DNA of 64,000 bases from Adenanthera pavonina (taxonomy: Eukaryota > Streptophyta > Magnoliopsida > Fabales > Fabaceae). Location: the NCBI GenBank assembly GCA_026686845.1, contig JAIVEN010000012.1:19780501-19844500 (forward strand), given 5' to 3'. The first letter of the stretch is position 1, and each line of letters begins with the position of its first letter. The notes under the pieces were generated by a model, which searched no databases, had not been told where the DNA came from, and worked only from the letters and a program-made list of their open reading frames with translations. This document shows positions 12,043 through 23,160 of the stretch, one piece after another. The position numbers and the translations under genes are program-made.

Positions 12043-12250
12043 GTTTTTGAGATTAGAATTAAACTTTTGATTGCAAAGTCATTTATGACCATTTTAGATC
12101 ACAGAATACAAATGCAATAAGTTGCAAGAAATGGGACGACATATTGTTTGGAAAGAATTTCCTTATGAGCCAAGTCAATGGAGTAGGTTGTGGCTTTTAG
12201 ATGATATTGGTTATATTATGCAAACAAATGAGATTACATCAAGTTTTGAT
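12043..12250 (+). pseudogene. TNL fragment: end of NBS-ARC domain
   Basis: About 200 bp matching TNL-A 1255-1440. One frame gives IRIKLLIAKSFMTILDHRIQ; after a stop and frame change another gives LQEMGRHIVWKEFPYEPSQW and then SRLWLLDDIGYIMQ. This is the MHD/winged-helix end of a TNL NBS exon. A TAA interrupts it at the MHD position. No TIR, P-loop or LRR sequence adjoins it. It is an orphan relic between the two duplicated copies and more diverged from A and B than they are from each other. Confidence 0.75.
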
Positions 12251-12451
12251 GTCTCTTTTCCTATAGTAAAACGTTATAATCTACATCACTAAAGAAATTT
12301 CATTGAAGCCCCTTGCTGGTCACTAATGTGGACCTTGTTTGTACCTAAACACAAGTTTTTTTTTTTTTTGGGTGGTAACAACCAATCGATATCTAAAGTT
12401 CTTTGAATTCCAAGTTGTGTCGAGTTAGAAACGTCGTGCATTTTTAGGGCC

Positions 12452-12475
12452 GGGGGGGGGGGGGTGGTGGGGGGT
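12452..12475 (+). repeat. Long G run, quadruplex-capable
   Basis: About 13 consecutive G followed by TGGTGGGGGGTG. It could fold into a G-quadruplex; it could also be a slippage-prone or assembly-sensitive tract. Confidence 0.6.
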
Positions 12476-12727
12476 GTTGTTTGGGTGTTAATTCTCCCAA
12501 ACGGGTTGTGTGGTTATTAATGTGGAAGGATTTGAGTAGAGAAGCTTCGGAATGTAGCTTTTAATGGTCTGATATCCAAAATGCAAAGTAAAAAAATGAC
12601 ACGTGGAAATTTCTAACATATTTGATTAAATGAACACTCGATCCTCTTGACGGCACCACATCTTCATACTTGGCTGTAGACAGTTCACGTCTATTCCTTT
12701 AGTCTCATGTGGTTTTATTTTTACCCC

Positions 12728-12921
12728 ATTATCTATTATAAATTATATTTACTTACTTTATATATACCCAAAAAATTAGTTAAACCTCTTAATATTTTTA
12801 AAACTTATTAAATTATAACGCACTATTATCTATTATAAATTATATTTACTTATTTTATATATACCTAAAAAATTAGTTAAAATTCTTAATATTTTCAAAA
12901 CTTATTAAATTATAACGGACC
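12728..12921. repeat. Two-unit tandem repeat, period 97 bp
   Basis: The unit starting ATTATCTATTATAAATTATA at 12728 recurs at 12825 with few changes. AT-rich and non-coding. Confidence 0.75.
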
Positions 12922-13181
12922 TTAAATGTATCTCTTTTAATATCTCTCTGCTATAACTCTTTGGTGTATTCTCAAGAAGAGTAAAAATGAAAAATAAATA
13001 TTAAATGCTATATAGATTTTATAAAAATAACTTATATTTTGAAATTTTAATCCTCTAAGAATATATCTTATAATAAGAAATAGAGGGAGTACTATCCTTC
13101 TACTTGCTTTTTAGTTAAAAGTAACCTTAGTCAAAACAAACAAATTATACAAGCATTGACAAAATATTTAATTCTTATTAT

Positions 13182-13688
13182 CATTGTATAAAAAACCGAA
13201 CCGGATCGACCGGTTCGACCGATCCGACCAGGAACCGGCCCCTGGTCCGGTCCGATAGTTGCTGAAAACCGGGGGGATCAAAACCAGTGGGAACCGGTCA
13301 AGAATCGGTCAAACCGGTCAAAAACTGGTATAAAACCGATTCAAAACCGGGTTAAACCGGTCCCTTTTTTTTTAATTTTTTTATTTTTTTTTAAATTTTT
13401 TTAAAATAAAATAACATTATTTTTAGTACTAAGTAGTATTATTTTTAGTATAAATTTTTTTCTCTCTATATTATAATATGTTATAAGTATTATTATGATA
13501 CATAATGATTAATAATAATAAATTTACCTAACAAATAATATGAAAATAGAATATCAATTAACTATATTATTAAAAATATATTAATTTATTCACAACCAGT
13601 CCGACTCTGGTCCGACCCTGATCCGACCATTGAACCTTGAACAATTGCCTCATCTGGTTCAATGACCGGTTTGATTTTTAATACCTTG
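13182..13688. mobile_element. Non-autonomous hAT-like MITE, 507 bp
   Basis: Flanked by the exact 8-bp repeat CTTATTAT at 13174-13181 and 13689-13696. The ends CATTGTATAAAAAACC and, on the other strand, CAAGGTATTAAAAATC extend into a shared AACCGG. The terminal regions are rich in ACCGG/GACCGG words and the core is AT-rich. No coding capacity. Confidence 0.85.
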
Positions 13689-13744
13689 CTTATTATATAA
13701 CACACCACAAACTAGCGTGGAAAACCCTCTTCATATATAATACA

Positions 13745-14374
13745 TAATGTATTAAAAATTGGATCGAATAAGCTGGTTTGACCAATCCAATTAGGAATCA
13801 GTGTCTGATCCGATTCGTCATAGATTAAGACTAAACAATTTCAAAATCGGTATGAACTGATATAAATATGGTTTGAATGGGTCTAATTTTTGTTTTCATT
13901 TTTAAATATTTTTTGTTTTAAGATAAAATAATATTATTTTTAGTACTATGTAGTATTTTTTTATATAAAATTTTTTATTTCTATATTATAATATTGTTTA
14001 ATTATTATTATGATACATAATTATTAATAATAATAAATTTACTTAACAAATAATATGAAAATAGAATATCGATTAACTATTTTGAATTCAAAATATAATT
14101 ATAGATTAATATTAACTTATTTAGATTTTAATGTTAGGTTGTAAAATTTATTAATAATATATTTAATTTTCTATATGATACATAAAATTAAAAATTATGA
14201 AATTTACTTTTCATCTTAAATTGAATGTTATTTTTATGATCATAGATAAATATATTTTATATTTTTTATCTATATTATTTAAAATATATCAATTTATTTA
14301 TAACCGATTCGACCATTAAACTTTGAACTAGTATCTCAACTAATTTAATGACTAATTCAATTTTTAATGCCTCC
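13745..14374. mobile_element. Older copy of the same hAT-like MITE, next to it
   Basis: The left end (ATTAAAAATTGGATCG), the centre and the right end (TGACTAATTCAATTTTTAAT) align with the element at 13182-13688. Most ACCGG-type words are changed to AT-richer versions, as expected from decay of methylated cytosines. No target duplication is visible. It lies 57 bp from its sister, in the same orientation. Confidence 0.7.
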
Positions 14375-14614
14375 TAAGAAAAAAAAGTTTCAAGAAATTT
14401 TCCACCTTTGACAACCCCTTCTCTTCTTTTTCTTCTTTTTGGTTATTATTTTATTAGTTCCTTTACAAAAATTGCAAAGCCTTTGAAAGACTTTAAAAAA
14501 ACTTGTCCCATTTGGATAAGAAGTTTTGGAATATTTAGGAAAAAAGTTAATTAATTATACGAATATTAAAATATGCTATGCATATCATAAAATCCAGTAC
14601 ATTTGTATCATATA

Positions 14615-14888
14615 CTTCTTCTTATTCATATTATAAGATATTTTATATGATAAGTTTTTAGTCTAAAATATAGGATATTAAATATTTTTCTTCCAATTTT
14701 ATTCTTATCTTTAATTCATCTCTATTCTTCATTTATAATCCTCCAATAATAATATAATGTGATATTTATATAATAAGGATAAAATAGGAAATGTTGGTTC
14801 TTTTTGTTTTTATTTTAGATGAAAAAGTGATTTTTCTTAATATGAATGTAATTAATACAAAATGCTTTATAATATGGGTTAGAAAGAG
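14615..14888. mobile_element. Stowaway-like MITE, 274 bp
   Basis: Bounded by TA dinucleotides (14613-14614 and 14889-14890). The ends CTTCTTCTTATTCATATTAT and, on the other strand, CTCTTTCTAACCCATATTAT are inverted repeats resembling the CTCCCTCCGTCCCATATTAT consensus of plant Tc1/mariner MITEs. The interior is AT-rich. Confidence 0.7.
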
Positions 14889-15780
14889 TACATATTAGAT
14901 AAGTATTTTTTTTTTTGAAATATCAATACAACAAAGGTTTGAGTAAACTGAAACTTCTTTTCCTAGTTTTACCTCCATTCCAACGTAATAATTTTCATAA
15001 AAAAATTATTTTCAATATTATAGTCTTAATTGTTATATCTTATTTTATTTATAAAGCATTGATACATAAAAAAAAGTAGACGCATTTATATTTGATATAT
15101 GATATGATACACATACTGTATATGTGCATACATATTTGTTCACACCACTTTGTACCTATCTATATTACTTCAAATTTTGAAGTAAAATAACTATTTTAGA
15201 TTTTTAATGTAAGACAAAAAATAGCCTAATAAATATTTGTAAAAATGTAATGTTTTCATCATTTTTTTTTAAACGACATTTCTTTGTCAAGAAAAAAGAA
15301 TAAATATTTTATTTATAAGGTGGTATAAACATTTCATGATTTATTTTAATATTTATATTATATTTTTTAGAATATTTAGTACTCATTTTTTCTTTAAATA
15401 AATTAATTTATGAATTATACATATAAATAATTACATAAATAATATTATATATATATCTATAAATATCTCCATACCCATATTCTAAAATTTTAAAAATTAC
15501 CATATTTTTTATATTATATTATATTCTATCCGAAATATCCACGTTGGTGTTTCATAATATTTTTTGTACTTTTTTCAAGATAATTTGCCATCCTTTTTGT
15601 ACTTAAATTTCACTGAGACTCAATTGAAACAAGTTCTAATGGCCACGCAAACGTAAAAGATCAAGAGTATAAAAATGAGAAAAACGAAAAAGGAAAAAAA
15701 GAAAAAGTGGGTTGTTATAAGATGAAAGCTGATCTCATCTCATAAATTAATCGAAAATCAGTTCACACGTTTATTTGTAA
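14889..15780. other. AT-rich stretch, nothing recognised
   Basis: Very AT-rich DNA without a supported frame, RNA gene or clear repeat boundary. Confidence 0.5.
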
Positions 15781-15782
15781 TA

Positions 15783-15898
15783 GTTGAATTGGAGAATCTC
15801 AAGAGGAATTTGCCTGGAAAAGGGTTGTTTATTTTTAATAGTTGAATTGGAGAATCTCCAGAGGAACATGCCTGAAAAAGGGTAGTTTACTTCACTTT
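15783..15898. repeat. Two-unit tandem repeat, period 58 bp
   Basis: GTTGAATTGGAGAATCTC recurs at 15783 and 15841, followed by matching AGAGGAA and GCCTG-AAAAGGGT stretches. It lies just upstream of the TIR scrap at 16058. Confidence 0.75.
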
Positions 15899-16057
15899 CC
15901 ACTTTTTTTTTTTCATTTTATGCATTTTGTTAGTGAATGACAGATCATTATTTTTCTTGTGAAAGACAGATCATTATTGTGAGCACCCAAAGCAGAGAAA
16001 ATCTGATTCCATTCCATTCAGCTTCCCCATGGAAAAAGGCACCCCATTATCGGGCAG

Positions 16058-16111
16058 ATGGATGTTTATTTTAGTTTGAGAGGAGATGAAGGCAACTACA
16101 CTATTCACTAA
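16058..16111 (+). pseudogene. TIR-domain scrap
   Basis: Reads MDVYFSLRGDEGNYTIH then TAA at 16109-16111, matching the beginning of a plant TIR domain (compare HVYLSFRGDDDTRKF in TNL-B). Only this first strand and loop survive. It lies 2.5 kb upstream of TNL-B in the same orientation and is followed by the shared TNL upstream module, so it may be the stump of another TNL deleted from this spot. Confidence 0.65.
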
Positions 16112-16200
16112 CGGTACAGTTTGTCTTAAGCTTTAGGTTAATGTATGATACTCATTCTAATTGAAGGTTAAGTTTCTTTTAAAAAAAGAAAAAGTGTAGA

Positions 16201-16580
16201 AAATATTATTAAAAACCAAAGGGGCTGTTAGCCGTGGTCAAGACTCAATTCTATATTGAGGCTACCAAACAATGTCTTAGGGAAAAATGCTCTTTCCACT
16301 CCATATTCCACAATCTCATTATTAACTTTTGGGCCCCAGATTAACTTTGCTCACGGTCTATTTTTTCTCTTTTAAAGGTTGTCGGTCAGTGGAAACTATG
16401 GTGATATACAAGAATTACAAAAGGACGAGGGTAATTTCGCCGATACAACATCAATGTCACTCGATTTCCGAAACCGCGTATGTTGACCAAAGAAATTGCG
16501 TATTCTGTTCTGGTCAAGAAAAATAAAAAGAATTATGGCAAAATAATGATGGAAAGCTGAGGGCACGATACAATACCAAG
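16201..16580 (+). promoter_or_regulatory. Shared TNL upstream module, copy 1
   Basis: Two blocks recur near other TNLs. The block around TATTGAGGCTACCAAACAAT (16250-16375) matches 50190-50355. The block around GTGGAAACTATGGTGATATA (16388-16575) matches 55740-55870 and, less well, 54840-55200. A regulatory role is inference; the blocks may be ancestral upstream or leader sequence. It sits about 2.0 kb before TNL-B. Confidence 0.45.
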
Positions 16581-16669
16581 ATAAAAATTATGCGGTTTTT
16601 TTGAAGTTAACATCTTTGGATTCTTTTTATAATTTTTTCAACAATTGATCCTAATTTATAATAAAGTAA

Positions 16670-16990
16670 AGATCTTTATAATTAAGACAAAATATAAGAA
16701 AGTTTAGAGTCTTTTATTCTTTTTATCGACAGTACTCAATTCTTCTAAAACTAACAGGTTCTACTCCTCCAATCTCAATTATAAGTAAAAAAAATCTATT
16801 TTACATATGTCAATAAAGTTAGTTAAAGTAATTTAATCTGTAGTAAAATATTTTTTTAAATTATCTTCAATTAATAATATTTCTTTTTGCATTAGGTTAA
16901 TTAATGCCCATTCGTTTGTTTGATAAGGGATATTTGGAAATACTATATTTATTACTATAAAAATCTATATTTTATAAATTCATGTGAGTC
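16670..16990. repeat. Tandem-duplicated 320-bp block, unit 1
   Basis: Matches 17490-17787 along its length (TAATTAAGACAAAA, AACAGGTTCTA..TCC, GGTTAATTAATGC-CATTCGTTTG). Its last words (AAATTCATGTGAGTCATTCT, about 16976) find their partner only at about 18120, beyond a MITE insertion. Confidence 0.7.
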
Positions 16991-17489
16991 ATTCTTTATG
17001 CGAAAATCATGGGAGGTGATTTTGACGCGAGGATAAATCTTGACATGTGGCAAGAGTTTATTGTCTTCTTGTCTTGGCATGCGCTACTTTTTCCACAATG
17101 AACTGATGGTATGTCATGCGCGTTGTTATGTTTTGGATTAAATTGTAAATCTACCTTAGAAGAAGTATTTCTGAAATTGTTACTATTATTATTTAAATTT
17201 ACCTGATAAGTATTAAAAATTAATATAAAATCAATTAATATAAAATATTAAAAATTGTATGAAGCTACATTGTTCACGAACAACAAATAATGTGTTCTCG
17301 AGTTTCGGGCAAATACACAATACTAATTCTAGTTAAATGTTAAAAAAGTGTGTAGGAAATATTATTAAAAATGTCAATAAAATGTTAAATGTAAATAGAA
17401 TATTGAAAATAGAGGGAATATCTTTATAATATAACTTTATGTTTCAAGAAAAATTTCTGTGGGTTTTCAAAATGAAGGAAATGCCTTTT

Positions 17490-18150
17490 GTAATTAAGAC
17501 AAAACACAAGGTAGCTTAGAGTCTTTTTACTCTTTATCGATAGTATTCAATTTTTCTCAAGCTGACAGGTTCTAGTCCACCAATCTCAATTATAAGTAAA
17601 AACAAAATCACTTTACACGTACTAATAAAGTTAATTAATGTCATTTAATTTGTAGTTAAACAATTTTTTATAAACTTTCTTTAATTAATGATCTTTTTCT
17701 TTTCATTGGGTTAATTAATGCTCATTCGTTTGATGAGAGATATTTTGGAAATATTATATTTATTGCTACAGAAATCTATATTTTTCTACTCTGTCCATCC
17801 TATATTGTAAGGGAATAGGACCATTTTCATGTATATTAAGAAAATTTTATTACTTCCTTAAAATTCTGAAAAAAATAAAAATTTTCAATATAACCTCTAT
17901 TAATTCCATCATTTTTATTAAATGTAATATAAGTTATAATACTAATATTCCAATAAATAAGGGGTAAAACGGACAAATCATTACATATTATCTTATATTA
18001 TAGAATAAGAAAAATATTTCATATTATCTTATAATATACGACAGAGGGAATATTATTTTGAATCAACAACTTCCTCCAAAATTTGCTTATAATTGACACT
18101 GGAGAAGTACTATGCAATGTAAATTCACATGAATTATTCTTTATGAGAAA
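17490..18150. repeat. Tandem-duplicated 320-bp block, unit 2, split by a MITE
   Basis: Homologous to 16670-16990, but split at 17788 by the Stowaway-like MITE and resuming at about 18118 with AATTCACATGAATTATTCTT. The MITE therefore arrived after the local duplication, or only in this unit. Confidence 0.65.
17789..18050. mobile_element. Stowaway-like MITE, 262 bp
   Basis: TA at both borders (17787-17788 and 18051-18052). Ends CTCTGTCCATCCTATATTGT and, on the other strand, TTCCCTCTGTCGTATATTAT are inverted repeats of the CTCCCTCCGTCCCATATTAT type. Inserted in the 320-bp duplicated block. Confidence 0.8.
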
Positions 18151-18894
18151 ATTAAAATATTAAAAATCGTACCAATTATTGAACCAGATGGAACCATAAT
18201 TAAATTAGTAAGAATTAAATATATTTAAATTATATATTTTACTTGAGAAATTTTATGTATATATAAATATTTAACCATAAGTACTCAACGACAACATTAT
18301 CAATGGGGTCGAAGAGTCTTACTGAATAAGTGATAAGTGATGCAAGGTTACTCTTCTGCCAAGTATGAGGTTGTCAGTTCTTAATGTGTGGAAAAAGTTT
18401 ATTTGGTGGAAAAGTAGCGAGAGGTACCGAATTTTTTCATTGTCATGATAACTTCTCTGTTTGCTAGAAAAATGACCAGCAGTTGAGGGCACTTTCGGGT
18501 GATACAATGCAATGGCACATCTAATTATTTAAGAGGGTTAATGCTTCTTGGGAAAAAGCCTCAATGAGCAATTGTGATTCCATTCTCAATTCCTTGGAGG
18601 TGGCCCATAATGGAGTATTTCGATAGCAGCTCTTCATCATCATCAAGACCCTTTCATGTATATCTCAGCTTTCGAGGCGATGATGACACTCGTAAATTCA
18701 TCCATCACCTTTCAGCTGCTCTTAAAGCAGCAGGTTTCAGAATCTTCGGAGATGATAAGAAGCTTGAAACGGCAGACTCCGAGCTTCCACCTCACCTTCT
18801 CCAAGCAATGGAACAATCATGGATTTGGATTGTTGTCTTCTCCAAAAACTATGCATCTTCATCATGGTGTCTGAAGGAACTGGAGGCAGCTGGG

Positions 18895-19050
18895 GGTATT
18901 CTTTTTGGACCACGCTTTAGATATCTTTGCGCTGTACATCCACCCCTTACTGAACGCGAAGAAAGGTTCGAAGCAGACAGAGACAAGGTAAAAGAAACTA
19001 TGGAACAAATGATCCATCGCTCTGGCCATAGGAATGTACGAGATTGGGTT
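18895..19050 (+). repeat. Internal duplication within the TNL-B TIR domain
   Basis: Between WCLKELE and the strand VIPVYYDV, where TNL-C has 17 residues, TNL-B has about 50, including TEREERFEADRDKVKETMEQ. This matches the helix that normally follows the strand (TNL-C AEHEERFGGDLDKLLEW), and in TNL-B that helix occurs again in its normal place as ALHIEERMSKIATEDTEKW. At DNA level 18946-18975 aligns with TNL-C 56384-56413. Confidence 0.7.
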
Positions 19051-19235
19051 ATACCAGTTTATTACGATGTAGATTGTTCCTTTGCTCAAAGGTTGGCACT
19101 ACATATTGAAGAAAGGATGTCCAAAATAGCAACAGAAGATACTGAAAAATGGAAATTTATCATTCGTATGAAACTCGACTGGGCCTGGAAATTTATCAAA
19201 GAAGTAATCAATCTCTCTGGCTGGGATGCATATAG

Positions 19236-20117
19236 GTGAGTCATTTTTCTCTTGGTCAATTACTTTCTTATCCTCCCAAAGTCAGCAAAGCTTTTTTCCC
19301 CTCGTCTATTCTTTTTTTTTTTTCTTTGCCAAGATTTGCCTTATCTACTCACCTAGATTTTTTTTGGCCGGTTATTCACACCTACATTTAGTGTGTCTGA
19401 TGTTGTAGAATAGCAGTATAGTGATATTATATTATATATCCCTCCACTTTTATTTTTAATCATTATTTTTAAAATTTACAATTAGAAATTCCCTTTTATT
19501 TTGAATCCTCCTTTTATCTAAAGAATAAAACAATTTTAAAAAGAATTTTATAATTTAAATTTGAAAAGACCAAATTTAATCTATTACGGTAACACAGCCA
19601 CAACATCAGTAGGATTGGAATAGGAACACGCTCGGAAACAATTGTGGCTGATTTAATTAATGTCTTTGTTTTGTCATTTTCTTTTCAGCTCAATATCACA
19701 AGTTATTCACATATTTTTGAATAGTACGTCCTGTTAAAGTTTTTGTCCATTCAAAATGAAATAACCTCTCGAAGCGGAAAAAAGTAGTTTTTTCTCATCC
19801 ATTCATACCTAGATTTGCTTGCTAGCTCTGTTCTAAAAATATAGCATGTAGTGCTATTTTATGATATATCTCTTTTTTTTTTTCCTTTTAATATTTTTAT
19901 GTAAATTTGAACTTTTCTTTTCATTTTGAAACCTATTTAATTTAGGATAAAAATAATAAAATTTTTTATGAAAAAGTATATATAAAATGTAGATGGTCCA
20001 AATTTAATATATTATGTGAGATAACAGTTGCACTAACAATGATCCTTTTTCCTTCACTCCTTAGGTGGACACAAATTTAATTCATTTGGTATTTTTATTT
20101 TCTTTTTTGCTTTTCAG
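19236..20117 (+). other. TIR-NBS intron of TNL-B
   Basis: Donor AG/GTGAGT at 19235-19241 and acceptor TTTTCAG/CT at 20111-20119. AT-rich. The words TATAGTGATATTATATTATA (about 19416) and a looser copy near 19850 show an old internal duplication; both resemble 60-130 in TNL-A's intron. Confidence 0.7.
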
Positions 20118-22226
20118 CTCAGGGTTCCAAGTTATTCAGGGAATTGTTAGAGAGGTTAGTTAAGAATAAAACCGATCAAATATTTTATGGCCATTTTAAC
20201 TTTGTTGGAATGCAATCGCGCGTAGAAGAAGCAGAAAAGCTAATGAGTTTGGGTTCAGAGGAAGAAGTTCGAGTTGTAGGCATTTGTGGTATGGGTGGAT
20301 TAGGGAAGTCTTCTCTTGCTGCAGTTTTATATCTTAAGATATTTCACCATTTTGATGCTTTTTGTTTCCTTTCTAATGTAAGTGGACATTTAAAGCACGG
20401 TGATCTTTCACTAGAAGAACTTCTTCGTAGAAAGTTGGAGACAGATAATTCAGAGATAAGGGATATTATAAGCGAAGAGTTCTTAGCATGCAAAAGGTTA
20501 AGAAACCACAAGATTCTCATTGTTCTTGATGGTGTCGATCTTGTACAAAATCTAGAAGAATTGAACTTGGATGAAAATTCTGAGTTGTTTTGGTCAAGGG
20601 AGTAGAATCATCATAACAACTAGAGATGAAAAAGTCCTTGAAATGTCTAAGGTTGATGCCATTTATAAACCTGAATTGTTGACCAAGGATGAAGCTTTTC
20701 AACTATTTTGTTCCAAAGCTTTTCAAAGTGAATATCCTATTGGTGGTTTTGAAGAGATGATAAATAAGGTGCTGGAATATGCTGATGGCCTGCCATTTGC
20801 AATTGAAATGTTGGGCTCATTCCTGTTTGGAAAAAGCATCCCAGAATGGAGAAATTTCTTGTCTAGAGAGGAGATTATTCCTCCCTATTATGTAATGGTG
20901 GTGCTAAGAAAAAGTTTTGATGAACTGGATGAAATGAGTAAGGATATGTTTTTGGACGTATCATGTTTTTTTGTTGGGAAGGACATTACTTGTGTAAAGG
21001 AAATTTTACATGATTGTGGTTTTTCTGAAGAGATAAGAATCAAAATACTTGCCGAAAAATCTCTTATAACTATTTCGAATCAAAGAATACAAATGCATCG
21101 TATGTTGCAAGCAATGGGGCGAGAAATTGTACGACAAGAATGCCCAAGACAGTCTAAAAATCGAAGTAGATTGTGGCTTCTCAATGATGTCAAACATGTC
21201 TTGCATAGCCGTTGTGTTTTCATTGTCGATAGGGAAGGCAATTTTTCAATGAGCCCAAAAATGGTAAGCAGTTTTGTGCACCCCATTTTTCATCAGCAAA
21301 ACATTATAATCTGTAAAATTAAAGTAATAATCTAAAATTTTGTTATAATTTCTATATAACTGCTTTATTTTCTTTTTTTTCTCTTAGGCAATTGAAAATG
21401 TTGAAGCTATGGTTTTGGAATTGGAAGAGACAACAAGGGTTACATTGAGGGTCAGAGCTTTATCATATATGAGCAACCTTAGATTGCTCATATTTCGTAA
21501 TGTGAATTTTTCTGGAACCCTTTACAATCTTTCAAGCAAGTTACGCTATGTTTCATGGCATCAATATCCTTTCACTTGTTTGCCATCAAGTTTTAAGTCA
21601 GATACACTTGTTCAATTAATTATGCCTGACAGCAATATCACGGAAGTATGGAAGGGTAAAATGGTAATGATAATGTTCTTTTATTTGTTCTCTTTTTATC
21701 ATTACACATTCAAAAAGCTTGGAGTTATTTAATCAAATCCATGATAATATAGTTATCTGTTGCTTCGTGCATGTTAAGTGTGTCAGGTTTCATGTTTTTA
21801 GTTTTAAATACAATTATAGCTAATTATCTCTTCTCTCATGTTTTTTCTCATTCACAGATGCTTACTAATTTGAGAAATATGAATCTTCATGGCTCAAAAA
21901 ATTTGATCAAGACGCCAGATTTTGAGAGAGTTTCAAATCTTGAGAAGCTAGACCTTGAAGGATGTACTGGATTATTGCAACTTGATCCATCTATTGCTAA
22001 ACTTCCAAAGCTCAAAGTCGTAAATTTGAGAAATTGCTTTAATCTTGTTAGTATCCCCAATTCCTTATTTTCTCTAAGCTATTTGGAAGTTTTAAATCTA
22101 GCTTGCTGCACAAAATTTGCTTCTTGTTTGAGTTATTTTCCTTTTGAGGAGCTTAATGATGGTGACACTCCACAGCAATCATTTCCTTCTAAGAGACCAA
22201 AGTTATGGAGGCAAAAATCTATTTAA

Positions 22227-23160
22227 GTGTATTTGGTATTCAGAAATGCTATAAGTAATTTTTTTTTCAATCATCTTTGTTTCTCATACTTCCCACTGTC
22301 TCCACCTCTTCCCTTGCTCCTTTCTGTGTCTCTATTTCCACATTTCATTTGTTTGTTGAAAGAGTGTCCGAGTTCCTTCACACTGAAACTAACATATGGT
22401 CAAAAAAAAAAAACAAAGAAAGAAAGAAACGTGTATATTTTTATTCTAACTACTATTTGGAAGTATGGCTGAAAAGGGAACTAATATTTGTGAGCCACAG
22501 AATCCACATTTTTATTTTCTCATGTGATATTATTCATACGTGATTTTAAATGTAGAAAAATTACTAATTCATATTCAAAAGTTTAAAAAATTAGTTAAGC
22601 AGAAAAATCATGGTTTATCGTACAATAATAGACAAATTAACAACAACAAAAATTATGACTGTGGACACAATGAAAATAATTTGTTAACGACAAACTCTGC
22701 GTTTTGGACGACAAAATGGATGTTAAATTTTGGGTGGCCCCAGCCAAATTTTTGTGATACAAGAAGTTAAACGCACACTCAATCAGATTAACGAAAATCT
22801 CAACTGGACAACACCTTAAGCCCACAAGCCCAATATTAATGGAACACAACACTCAATCAAGCTTTTTTTTTTAATGGACAACACTCAATCACGTTTTGAT
22901 TGGAGCCTTGGACCACACATTGTTTGCATTTCCCACTTACTTCATATGAAGTTAATTGATACATTATTATTAAAGAAAACCCCTGGATATCTCATGTTTT
23001 ATAATTTTTTATTATTAAAATATATTAATTATATACATTTTTATTATTTTATATTTTCAAGTTATTTCTAAATTTTAATCATTATACTAACTATCTACTA
23101 ACTTTTTCTTTTTATATTGTAAAGCTATTTTAAATAATTACTAATAATTAATATTAAAAA
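22227..23160. other. 3' flank of TNL-B
   Basis: Matches TNL-A's flank to about 22640, then differs. At 22672-22698 it carries the reverse complement of the 27-base word at 3255-3281. A poly-T run lies at 22864-22872. No gene is seen. Confidence 0.5.

Larger units (their letters stand above)
18610..22226 (+). pseudogene. TNL-B: TIR-NBS-LRR with two frameshifts
   Basis: Exons inferred at 18610-19235, 20118-21263, 21388-21663 and 21858-22226. ATG 18610 precedes a serine run and HVYLSFRGDDDTRKF; an upstream GTG is not a likely start. The TIR keeps WCLKEL with the glutamate that is catalytic in TIR NADases, but an insert follows it (see 18895-19050). Splicing the first intron as in TNL-C enters the NBS exon in a frame that stops at TAA 20161-20163, because of a 4-bp GTTA duplication relative to TNL-A. 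A further single-base insertion near 20590 shifts frame again and stops at 20603-20605. The rest is well kept: P-loop GMGGLGKSS, LIVLDGVD, GSRIIITTRDEKVL, GLPFAIEMLG, MHRML, four LRRs. The predicted product is about 223 residues, essentially TIR only. It could be a pseudogene or an expressed TIR protein. Confidence 0.85.
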
